The notes under the pieces are model-generated. The model was not told the origin of the DNA. It ran no database searches and was given only the letters and a program-made list of their open reading frames with translations. From NCBI RefSeq assembly GCF_963678635.1, contig NC_087071.1, positions 28,555,325 to 28,619,324 of the forward strand: a stretch of DNA of 64,000 bases, given 5' to 3'. Made by a program: the position numbers and the translations under genes. Origin of the DNA: Symsagittifera roscoffensis (Eukaryota > Xenacoelomorpha > Acoela > Convolutidae). Below, one piece after another: positions 11,301 to 18,708 of the stretch; the first letter of the stretch is position 1, and every line of letters begins with the position of its first letter.

Positions 11301-11609
11301 AGTTATTCAAACAACCGAAACCAGAATTACCCGAACAATCGATCAGGAATAACTCATATAATAGATCGAACTATAACAGACCAAACAATAATTACCAAAA
11401 CAGATCGCGAAATAATTCACAAAATCGACACTCAAGTTACAATAATCGTTATAGAAATTATTCCCAATCACCACACCGGAATAATAATAACTATAAAAAT
11501 TCTAATAATCGCCACAGAAGTAGTACACCTAAACATCAAAGACAAATCAATCAAGTACAATCTAATCCAGAAACAACATCAGACCCTCCAGGTATTGATG
11601 ACACAGTAA
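8331..11609 (+). CDS. gag: Gag polyprotein
   Basis: ATG at 8331 opens a 1,092-codon frame. The first 500 or so residues are polar and low in recognisable motifs, then glutamine/asparagine-rich. Residues about 600-780 show the retrotransposon gag (capsid-like) pattern, with FTGTDPEYSVEDYL, a WF..LP.E....W..F...F core and QQQR. A zinc knuckle CNYCRRYGHSISEC (CX2CX4HX4C) lies at 10854-10895, residues 842-855. It is followed by a long Asn/Arg/Ser tract. From about 11340 the Asn/Arg/Ser tract continues in the -1 frame, so the last ~90 residues of this frame, isoleucine-rich, are probably out of frame. Gag packages the element RNA and assembles particles. A CAG|GTGAAG at 8350-8358 just after the start could be a splice donor. 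Confidence 0.9.
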   Translation: MSSTHTPGEESPDDDEIFPFIVDATTDRGQHIFCKNLLLNLFEPGISPCKTEFPDVKIKRQIIDHYLKDICNITQQYGIYSIEFTSPNHNNRKYTIQTDDLDLEFSKVFSEYIKSIQYQNSQRANSIFTNEVFAIIYSYISILENEIPITNVSPTETSKHLKVRHEITLLSSYLNIIKENFTKDDVSQHTKHDLQKILAWFIIDYFTHNIDLIAQARKNFRPQNSNDDTAITEQSDYVSDPEWSHPAFISFPQSISSQAISTISYIRDYVKVIPLTIDATPLNYNTFLPDTQNNSLNSTVIHNENLNGTRNLTQQDIQTPSHFINEEIVHTTTTQQSISPIRPNLTTPRNTNPSQTQVTLQSTVKPSVAPKYSHMDYQTYRPMTIPSKTRKTFTRNNFTDHNYNYTHPSKTYNQPQRNFNQYTRSRNWDNPMTQPNSINFQTNPPQDHSENYPFFQQNKNKKQTSYQMDYLSSDDDFLQPDIFAQNTQEYRRQGIQRTRTNHRNFSPQSIDAQHQQPIQQQNPINTQSFQPIQQQNPMTAHSYQPSQMQNEIPLPYYLQQHEITRNQLSNFSQMPNAAESLQMTMNPYLMGGSSITSNKPLMVFTGTDPEYSVEDYLNAVTAKLILNIGPEPINTPLHQNWIHRRTALIQTTLDGAAQKWFSVLPLEIKSNWKRFTQEFSKMFDSERNKQQQRVLCNEIRRLPNETIKQIAVRIETLVRKAYSLNTHDYKNTKMTEILMMTLTPQLRKIAIKKRASHPSSIREPDLDFRKLVDKLEQAEITMKLEETENLKLQYVNRIETTPTNINNIQESETDLVEKITEILNIYEKNPNFKGKPSFKKWCNYCRRYGHSISECRQKQQDNQNKPQKYKEPNKSFYQYMKKDQNLPNKTVHSNNSSGKPLPNNTNYTRNQSPYNSSYRGRSPERRNTYNSSQNHYNRPNSQNNYSRSNSNTQRFVSRSNSQSRNNYYPNNQSRNSSYNRNRNYSYNRNRSYSNNRNQNYPNNRSGITHIIDRTITDQTIITKTDREIIHKIDTQVTIIVIEIIPNHHTGIIITIKILIIATEVVHLNIKDKSIKYNLIQKQHQTLQVLMTQ

Positions 11610-13366
11610 CTGATACGTTACAACTCAATCAAATAAACTGTACATCATCAGATTCAGAAAGTGATACTGAAAACACTCTTTCTATCAATATGATAAAAGT
11701 CGAAAATGACTATGAATCTGTCATATATGAACAACCCTTTTCATCACACATATATGAAAATCAATCAGAATTTCTTCAAAATTATTACACTACACCCATA
11801 AATTCCACACTAACGACGCAAGAAACAAATGAGATTAACACTACAAATCAAACCAATAAAAATACCAAAACAAAATGCTTGAATACAAACCACATTTATC
11901 AAAATATACAAAAAGAACAACCCAAAGAAAAAATTTGGACAATACCATTTCTCTTAGAAAGCCCAAGAAATAAAGAATTTCAACCACCAGACCTTGAAAT
12001 AGATTTTTTAATTGATTCAGGAGCAGAATCAAACATAATAAACATCCCCACATGGAATGAAATAAAAATCTTACACCCAAAGCTAACACCTCTTGAAACC
12101 TCCAGCAAACTAGCAACAGCACAAGGATCAACATTGATAAACTACGGAAAAATTCAATTATTTCTCCTCCCCACCAGAACAATGGAACAAAGCAAAATTT
12201 TAAATAAGCCATTTAAACAAATATTCCATATCACTGACATTAAATATAATATCATTGGAATACCATTTATTTCGAAGTATATACCAACAATTAACATACT
12301 AAATAGTAAAATATTAATCAAAGATAAATATACAAAAACAAAAGAAACATCCTTAACATTTTTTCAAAGATTAAATAAACAACCACCATTCTTTTCAAAA
12401 TTCTACCCGATATTTAACCAACAAAGAAAACACCTAAAACCACTATCAGGAAATATCTATAATTTTTCAATCAAACAAGTTCACCAATATGATAAAGAAC
12501 AAAACAAACAAAAATTTTATATGTCAGAATTTGAATTCAAACCTATTCACAAATTTTTCAAAATCACAATCTCATCCATAAAATATTTGAAAAATTCGAA
12601 TTCAGATATCATTTCCTTACATGTCTATAACAACACACCTTACCAAGTAACATTACCTTTAGGACTTTTAGGATATTTTGAAACCAACGCTACAATATCA
12701 CCAATACACGAAAAAGCCTATCGCGTAAATAATATACTCCAATTACTAGATATTTGCCAATCTACAATTCTTAATGAAGAATTATCTATAAATAATATAA
12801 TAAGTAACGAAAACAGAAATACGGATTATTTCACAAAAACTCCATATTTCAAACCTACATTCAACATAAGTAACTACACAGAGGACCAACAGAAATTTTT
12901 AACAATGTTTAATTTCCAACATTCACAAATAACACAAGACGAATTCGAAAAGTTAGCCAAACAGCTAATTGAATATTCATCAGTCTATGCAACATCAAAA
13001 TTCGATGTTGGAAAAATCAGTTCATCACTACATCTCCCGTTAAAACCAGACGCAGTTTTCAAAAAACAGAGAGCAAGTAAAGTACCAATTCACTTACATG
13101 ATAAAGTGAACAGATTACTCGATATTTTAGAACAATACAACATTATATCACCGGTTAATAAAGAAGAACAACCAAAAGGGAACACATTTATCAACCCCGT
13201 TATCATTCTAGCAAAAGGAGAATCATTAAAAATCGTTCTCGATGCTAGATACCTCAATTCACTTATAGATGAATCAAAATGTAATTGGCCCATTGAACCA
13301 ATACAAGTTATTTTAACAAAAATAAACGGCAAATACTTTACAACCGCCGATATGAATAGTGCATAA
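11300..13366 (+). CDS. pol: Pol part 1: protease and N-terminal RT
   Basis: The frame is open from 11300 and overlaps gag by about 310 nt in the -1 register. The first ATG is at 11690. The retropepsin active-site motif DSGA is at 12014-12025. RT fingers and palm follow: a LLDILEQYNIISPV segment, NPVIILAKG and FTTADMNSA. The frame stops at TAA 13364-13366 in the middle of the palm, just after the first catalytic aspartate. Protease cuts the polyprotein; RT copies the RNA. Codon use matches gag. Confidence 0.85.
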   Translation, partial: KLFKQPKPELPEQSIRNNSYNRSNYNRPNNNYQNRSRNNSQNRHSSYNNRYRNYSQSPHRNNNNYKNSNNRHRSSTPKHQRQINQVQSNPETTSDPPGIDDTVTDTLQLNQINCTSSDSESDTENTLSINMIKVENDYESVIYEQPFSSHIYENQSEFLQNYYTTPINSTLTTQETNEINTTNQTNKNTKTKCLNTNHIYQNIQKEQPKEKIWTIPFLLESPRNKEFQPPDLEIDFLIDSGAESNIINIPTWNEIKILHPKLTPLETSSKLATAQGSTLINYGKIQLFLLPTRTMEQSKILNKPFKQIFHITDIKYNIIGIPFISKYIPTINILNSKILIKDKYTKTKETSLTFFQRLNKQPPFFSKFYPIFNQQRKHLKPLSGNIYNFSIKQVHQYDKEQNKQKFYMSEFEFKPIHKFFKITISSIKYLKNSNSDIISLHVYNNTPYQVTLPLGLLGYFETNATISPIHEKAYRVNNILQLLDICQSTILNEELSINNIISNENRNTDYFTKTPYFKPTFNISNYTEDQQKFLTMFNFQHSQITQDEFEKLAKQLIEYSSVYATSKFDVGKISSSLHLPLKPDAVFKKQRASKVPIHLHDKVNRLLDILEQYNIISPVNKEEQPKGNTFINPVIILAKGESLKIVLDARYLNSLIDESKCNWPIEPIQVILTKINGKYFTTADMNSA

Positions 13367-13594
13367 AATCAAATGCCACTAGATGAACAATCACGACGTT
13401 TAACACAATTTGTTATCGGAAACCAACAATATGAATTCAACCGCTTATTCTATGGAATATCCATAGGACCAGCAGCATTTTCAGCTTTTATGAGCAAAAT
13501 TTTTAGACCACTAATACTCAAGAAAAACGCAATCACCTATTTAGACGATGTTTTTATGCAATCACAAACAAAAGACGAGATGTTCAATGTTTAA
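13367..13594 (+). pseudogene. pol: Pol part 2: RT core with YLDD, between two stops
   Basis: Continues in the same frame after the TAA at 13364. It carries the FNRLFYGISIGPAAFSAFM segment and the catalytic YLDD at 13538-13549. It ends at a second in-frame TAA, 13592-13594. The frame is otherwise intact on both sides, so each stop looks like a point change or a recoded codon. Confidence 0.85.
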
Positions 13595-14662
13595 GAAAAA
13601 TATCACCAAATACTTCAGAACGAAAATCTGAAGGCCGCCCCCGATAAATCACACTTCTTTTTGACAAGAGTTAAATTCTTAGGACAAAATATAGAAAGAA
13701 AAACAATCACTCCATTAAAATCACGCATAGACGCTATTCAAAAACTTCAACCACCAACAAATAAAAAGAAAATCCAAGAATTTCTTGGAATGTTAAACTT
13801 TTTAAGTAAATATGTTTATAAAATGCAATTATATCTACGACCATTTTATAACATCCTTAGACAACAAAATAATTTTGAATGGAACACAGAACATCAAACA
13901 CGATTTGAAGAAATAAAGAAACTTTTAACTGAACAAATTTCAAACACTATTCCAGATTCAAATCAACCATTTTATGCAATGTGCGATGCTTCGAACTTTG
14001 GCATCGGTGCAGCACTATTACAATCACATAATGGTACAAATAAAATGAACCTCATATCAGCAAATTCTCGATTATTCACTCAAGCAGAGCTACGACTCTC
14101 AACTCTAATGAGAGAATGTACAGCCATAAAATACACACTGACAGAATATGAATTTCTGATAATTGGATCAAAACACCCCACAGTTCTATTCACAGACCAT
14201 AAACCAATCATCTTTCTCTTTACACAAAAATCTAACCCAAACCACCGAGTTTACAGATTTCAACTAATTCTAATGAAATTTCCAAACTTACATATAGTTT
14301 GGACTGCAGGAAAAAATCTTGCATTACCAGACACCTTAAGTCGAAATACACCACCTGAATTACTTACACGAAAAACAACAGTTGAAATACCCAAAAACAT
14401 AAAATTCTACCTTGCAGAAAACGAAACATCACCCCGATTGGAATGCAAATATGCAGTAAAAACTGATATTGAACAATCACAAATAAATAATTTACAACAT
14501 TTCCCACTTTATTTAGATTGTCAAAATAATCATTATGAAGTTGATCTACTTGGAACATCAACTTTTAAACCAATCCCATATTCTCAATGGATAAAAAATA
14601 ACACCCAACAAAAACGAACAAAACAACACCCGCCTAAAAAAAGACCATTTTCCACTAATTGA
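13595..14662 (+). pseudogene. pol: Pol part 3: RT thumb and RNase H
   Basis: Same frame as parts 1 and 2. RT thumb/connection shows TRVKFLGQNI and QEFLGMLNFLSKYV. RNase H has the first aspartate in CDAS (13985) and continues to TDHKPIIFLF and LPDTLSR. The frame ends at 14660-14662, where the coding signal passes into the +1 register near an A7 run at about 14635. Confidence 0.85.
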
Positions 14663-16553
14663 AAAAGAAGATTTAACTGATAAAATAAATTTATCAGGAC
14701 CACAAACAAATGATTCAAAGTACACAATAAATCAAGTTTTTGACCTTCACGACCCACTTGATACAATACCATTATCTAAATTCGAAATTGAAAACATTTT
14801 TCTCCCTCCAACAGAAACAATTACAATTTCAACACTGAAACAATATCAAAATCTTGACCCGATAATTAGACAACTAAAATCATGGCACAAATATAAAACT
14901 AAACCCGTCAAGGCAGATACAACTATTTTAGGAAATAAAACACTCCTCCGATATTTTCGAAAATTCAATAATACAACAATTAACGAAAATACAGACCTTT
15001 TAGAGTATAACCTGAATGAATCTACAGTTCCATGTCTCCCTTTAAGTATGATTCTTATAGCTTTTAATATTTCACATACACAAAATATTAAAGGACACTC
15101 TGGATCAGAAAAAACATATTCAAATTTTATACAAAATTTTTACTTCCCAAATGCACCAATTTGGATAAAAGTACTATGCAATGACTGTATAGTATGTCAA
15201 CTAAATAAACCTTACCCAAATCAAAAACAAATAGCACAAAAACAAGATTTTAAAGGACAAAGCTTGTACTTTAACCATCGTATCTCATTTGATACCAAAG
15301 GACCAATTTCACCCTCATCCGAAGGAAACTCCTACATTATGGTAATTGTTGACGCATTTACACATTATGTAGCACTTAACCCAGTACCACATTGTAACGC
15401 TTATTACGCTTACACAACACTCTATGAACACTGGATAGCAAAATTCGGACTACCAGAAATCTTAGTTACAGACAACGGTACAGAATTCATAAATAATGAA
15501 ATTATCACACTATGTCATTTATATAACATTAAACACAAACCACGTACATCTCATGCACCTTGGACAAACGGCTTAGTCGAAGGTATGAACCGTTCATTAC
15601 AAGAATATCTTAGATGTATCATCAACGGAAATGATACAAAATATACCGAATGGTCAGCAGATGTAAAATTATTTCCCTTAGCATATAATTCACAAATAAC
15701 GACAACTTTAGGAATGTCACCATACGAAATGGTTTTTAACCAAAAGCCACGCAAACCAATAATGTTTACAGCAAATTCTCATAAAAACGCACAAGGTTAT
15801 TGTCAACCAAATAAAGATTCAATTTGTTATAACCTACCTTTACATACACACGATGAAGATCATTTTCATCACCCACAAATTCTTAAACTAGCCTCCGGTA
15901 CACACACCGAATGGATTCTAAATAGAGATAAAAAACACAATGAAATTTATCAAAAAATAACAAAAAAGTTATTACAAAGACAAAACATTAATGAACAAAT
16001 CAATTCACGTTTTACACCAGCCTCCGAATTAAAAATTGGAACATTTGTTTTGATACCTAATTTTAATACTCAAAAAGGAATTTCTAAAAAATTACAACCC
16101 CTTCGAAAAGGACCATACCAAATAATTGCAAAACCCACTGATGTTACATATAAAATTACCGACTCAAACAAAAAAGAAATCGTTCAACATCGAAACAACC
16201 TATTACCTTATTACCCAAAGGAATACGCACTCCGCGAATTAACTCAATTATATTCTTTCACAGGATTAAAAATCATTCAAAAAGAACCACATCTGAAAAA
16301 CACAGAACAAAATGATAACCCCACCGAAAATCAAAACACAAAACCAACCGCCACCAAAAACAATACACAAAACCATAAAGAATCCCCAAAACAAAGAAAA
16401 AATAGAAAAATGACCGAACAAATAATACCCCAAGAACAAATCGACAAATCAGAAAATAGAAAAACAACAAGACTCCGAAATCAACCACGTAAAAACTATA
16501 AAATATTCATCCCCCAATCTAAAATTTTAAAGAAAGTAGAATTTCAAAAGTAA
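14595..16553 (+). CDS. pol: Pol part 4: integrase with GPY module
   Basis: Open from 14595, first ATG 15048. An HHCC zinc domain shows H at 15075 and 15096 and CIVC at 15186-15197. The catalytic triad is D (15291), D (15471) and E (15579), with exactly 35 residues between the last two (DD35E). A GPY/F module (LRKGPYQII...TYKI) lies at about 16105-16155, typical of Ty3/gypsy integrases. The C-terminus is a lysine-rich tail. It inserts element DNA with a 4-bp duplication, which matches the CAAT here. It is separated from RNase H by a frame change. Confidence 0.9.
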   Translation, partial: KITPNKNEQNNTRLKKDHFPLIEKEDLTDKINLSGPQTNDSKYTINQVFDLHDPLDTIPLSKFEIENIFLPPTETITISTLKQYQNLDPIIRQLKSWHKYKTKPVKADTTILGNKTLLRYFRKFNNTTINENTDLLEYNLNESTVPCLPLSMILIAFNISHTQNIKGHSGSEKTYSNFIQNFYFPNAPIWIKVLCNDCIVCQLNKPYPNQKQIAQKQDFKGQSLYFNHRISFDTKGPISPSSEGNSYIMVIVDAFTHYVALNPVPHCNAYYAYTTLYEHWIAKFGLPEILVTDNGTEFINNEIITLCHLYNIKHKPRTSHAPWTNGLVEGMNRSLQEYLRCIINGNDTKYTEWSADVKLFPLAYNSQITTTLGMSPYEMVFNQKPRKPIMFTANSHKNAQGYCQPNKDSICYNLPLHTHDEDHFHHPQILKLASGTHTEWILNRDKKHNEIYQKITKKLLQRQNINEQINSRFTPASELKIGTFVLIPNFNTQKGISKKLQPLRKGPYQIIAKPTDVTYKITDSNKKEIVQHRNNLLPYYPKEYALRELTQLYSFTGLKIIQKEPHLKNTEQNDNPTENQNTKPTATKNNTQNHKESPKQRKNRKMTEQIIPQEQIDKSENRKTTRLRNQPRKNYKIFIPQSKILKKVEFQK

Positions 16554-17150
16554 TTTTAACATTATACTTCACAATCTTGAAACCTCGAAACATTTTTCAT
16601 TTACATTTTTCAAAATAACATGCTGACAAGTACGCAATAATTCTAGTTCAAAATAGACCAATAGGATTCATCCAATCCGTCACTTTCTCTAACTCAAACT
16701 AAGACCAATTAGACGAATAATATAGAACTCCAGGCACATCTATAACTATAACTTTACGACCTCCAGGTCAAAAATAAGCAAACCACTCCAACTTGACAAC
16801 TAAAATAAATATCACCATAATACCGTACCCCTCCCTTATCTAATAACCCAAAGATCAACAATATTTCCCCAACTCAGACCACGAATACCCCCAAAACAAA
16901 TTTGTTAACTTAGCCTAAAGCAACAAAATGAACATTTTAATTAGCCTAAAGTATAAAAATCTCACCATACCCCGGATCATTTGACAAACAAAAATAAAGA
17001 AAAAGACGACCTCCCAATCACCATGAAAATTGCCCCCAACAATTTTTCACAAAACTCAACCCACTTGTCAAAAAACTAATAAATAATCCGACCACACTTG
17101 AAAATCGCCTCAAACAGCAAAAAATATTCGACCAACAGATCATTTCTTAA
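16554..17150 (+). other. Non-coding gap between pol and small ORFs
   Basis: About 600 bp without a sustained open frame. It may hold splice acceptors for subgenomic messages, but no acceptor stands out. Confidence 0.5.
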
Positions 17151-17381
17151 ATGCTCTTCTCTCAATCAGTTACTCAAATACTCATAAATTTTAAACATTT
17201 TTTTACTATACTTGAAACCTTTATAATATTTCTTTTTGATATACTTGAATCTTTTCTAATAATCCTAATCATTTTTTGTAACATTTTTTTAATTTTCTAC
17301 ACTCTACTCGAACTATTCCTCCAACTTTCCAAAACCCTTGATTATATCCACAGGTACGATTCATATAACTTGTCTAAATGA
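17151..17381 (+). CDS. Small hydrophobic ORF 1 (76 aa)
   Basis: ATG at 17151. About 50 of the 76 residues form one or two long Phe/Ile/Leu segments (for example FLIILIIFCNIFLIFYTLLE), so it would be a membrane protein. No family recognised. Its TGA overlaps the ATG of the next ORF as ATGA at 17378-17381, implying stop-restart translation. The size resembles small viral channel proteins, but that is only analogy. Confidence 0.5.
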   Translation: MLFSQSVTQILINFKHFFTILETFIIFLFDILESFLIILIIFCNIFLIFYTLLELFLQLSKTLDYIHRYDSYNLSK

Positions 17382-17566
17382 TACGAACAATTTTCAGTAG
17401 AACTGATATTTTTTTATTGTTTGTAATTTTCATAGCATTCTTATCATCCCTCATTTTGACCATCTGTAAATGTATAAAGAAAGCAATCCTCACATTTGCC
17501 CTAGCAACAATCCTTCTAATTCTTTTTTTGGAAGAATATTATAATAAACACAAAATTTCTCACTAA
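17378..17566 (+). CDS. Small hydrophobic ORF 2 (62 aa)
   Basis: It starts within ATGA at the end of the preceding ORF. Two hydrophobic stretches (IFLLFVIFIAFLSSLILTIC and ILTFALATILLILFL) flank a basic CKCIKK loop, predicting a two-pass hairpin membrane protein. No homologue known to me. Confidence 0.5.
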   Translation: MIRTIFSRTDIFLLFVIFIAFLSSLILTICKCIKKAILTFALATILLILFLEEYYNKHKISH

Positions 17567-17574
17567 AGTAATAA

Positions 17575-18708
17575 TTCAAAAAACCATCAAAAATTGCTAC
17601 CCAACAGTCACAAAGTCAGTCTTCACCGACATCATCCCAAGATAACCCAACACCATCTTCAATTACTCAAAATCCTCAAACATCTACACGAATTTCTTTT
17701 CAAGACAATCCATACACTTTTGAAGAACGACACGCTCGTTTATCAGAACCACTAGAACCAGTTCAACGACAAGCACCTCTAAGCGAACCAACATATAACC
17801 TATACCCAACACTACCACAAGAACTAAGTAGAATAAGAAATCCTAGTCAAAACCAAAATACAGTCGAAATAAATAGACAAATTATACATCCTCGACGAAA
17901 CAGAAATTTTCAAACTCCCCGAGTTCATTTTGATATACCTCAATCCCCATCACAAAACACTCCAGAAAACCCCATTGGTATATTCCCAGAAACCCCTACG
18001 CTTCTTTCACAACGTAGCACCTCAAGCCTACCATCAGATTACTTAGGTTCAACACCAACATCTGAACAAATACGTGAAAATCCCTTTAACCCCCCAAACC
18101 AAGCATCACGACTACCATATTGGACAACACATTCATTTACACAAGGTGAATTAAATTTAGCCAATGACCCAATAGATATTTCTACGGATACAACAACATC
18201 CTCATCACTACCAGAAACATTATCACTACCATCAACACCATCAATAAGCCAGATTTCACCACCACCTTTTAACTTAAATTTTCCAAATAATCTCGACGCC
18301 AGATATCGAGAACAATCATCAATAAATATTCCTTTAAGACTAGATTGGAATACATTTACAGCACCTCCACCATTATTTGGACAACATCAAGAAAGTAACC
18401 GCCTTCATAACTGGGCACTTAATAGATTACAATATCGCCAAGATATTCACAACGATATCCGTGATCACAATATTCAAATACTCCAACAAAACAGTTTACA
18501 AGTAAAGTTTGAAATCACAGTTAAGTTAAATAATATTACCCAACATCCCTACCCATTAAATCCACCTAACATAACAGCTCAATCACTACCACCACCGTTT
18601 ATAACTACTGAAGTAATATACAAATACGACAGATATACCAAAAACACAATTGGCTACATTACATTTTATAATCCATACTCAGGATTATCATACTTATGTA
18701 TATTCTAA
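17575..18708 (+). CDS. 377-codon ORF with no AUG
   Basis: An open frame runs from just after the TAA at 17572-17574 to TAA 18706-18708. It has no ATG, and no TTG, CTG or GTG codon in frame that I could find. The first two thirds are Pro/Ser/Thr/Gln-rich and probably disordered (SQSQSSPTSSQDNPTPSS at the start). The last ~130 residues look folded: LDWNTFTAPPPLFGQHQ, a helical RLHNWALNRLQYRQDI, then beta-like strands ending SGLSYLCIF. Its last 13 nt overlap the start of the envelope ORF. Translation must use splicing, a non-AUG start or another route. Function unknown. Confidence 0.65.
   Translation, partial: FKKPSKIATQQSQSQSSPTSSQDNPTPSSITQNPQTSTRISFQDNPYTFEERHARLSEPLEPVQRQAPLSEPTYNLYPTLPQELSRIRNPSQNQNTVEINRQIIHPRRNRNFQTPRVHFDIPQSPSQNTPENPIGIFPETPTLLSQRSTSSLPSDYLGSTPTSEQIRENPFNPPNQASRLPYWTTHSFTQGELNLANDPIDISTDTTTSSSLPETLSLPSTPSISQISPPPFNLNFPNNLDARYREQSSINIPLRLDWNTFTAPPPLFGQHQESNRLHNWALNRLQYRQDIHNDIRDHNIQILQQNSLQVKFEITVKLNNITQHPYPLNPPNITAQSLPPPFITTEVIYKYDRYTKNTIGYITFYNPYSGLSYLCIF

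Noticed and set aside
11300-11609. Programmed -1 frameshift between gag and pol
   Set aside because: I found no X-XXY-YYZ slippery heptamer in gag frame in the overlap, and the Asn/Arg/Ser tract switches register at about 11340, which fits an indel better. Not excluded.
8352-17607. Splice from the gag start (CAG|GTGAAG) to CAACAG at 17602-17607 to give the AUG-less ORF a start
   Set aside because: The phases do not match: the donor leaves one base of a codon while the acceptor enters at a codon boundary. Another donor or acceptor would be needed.
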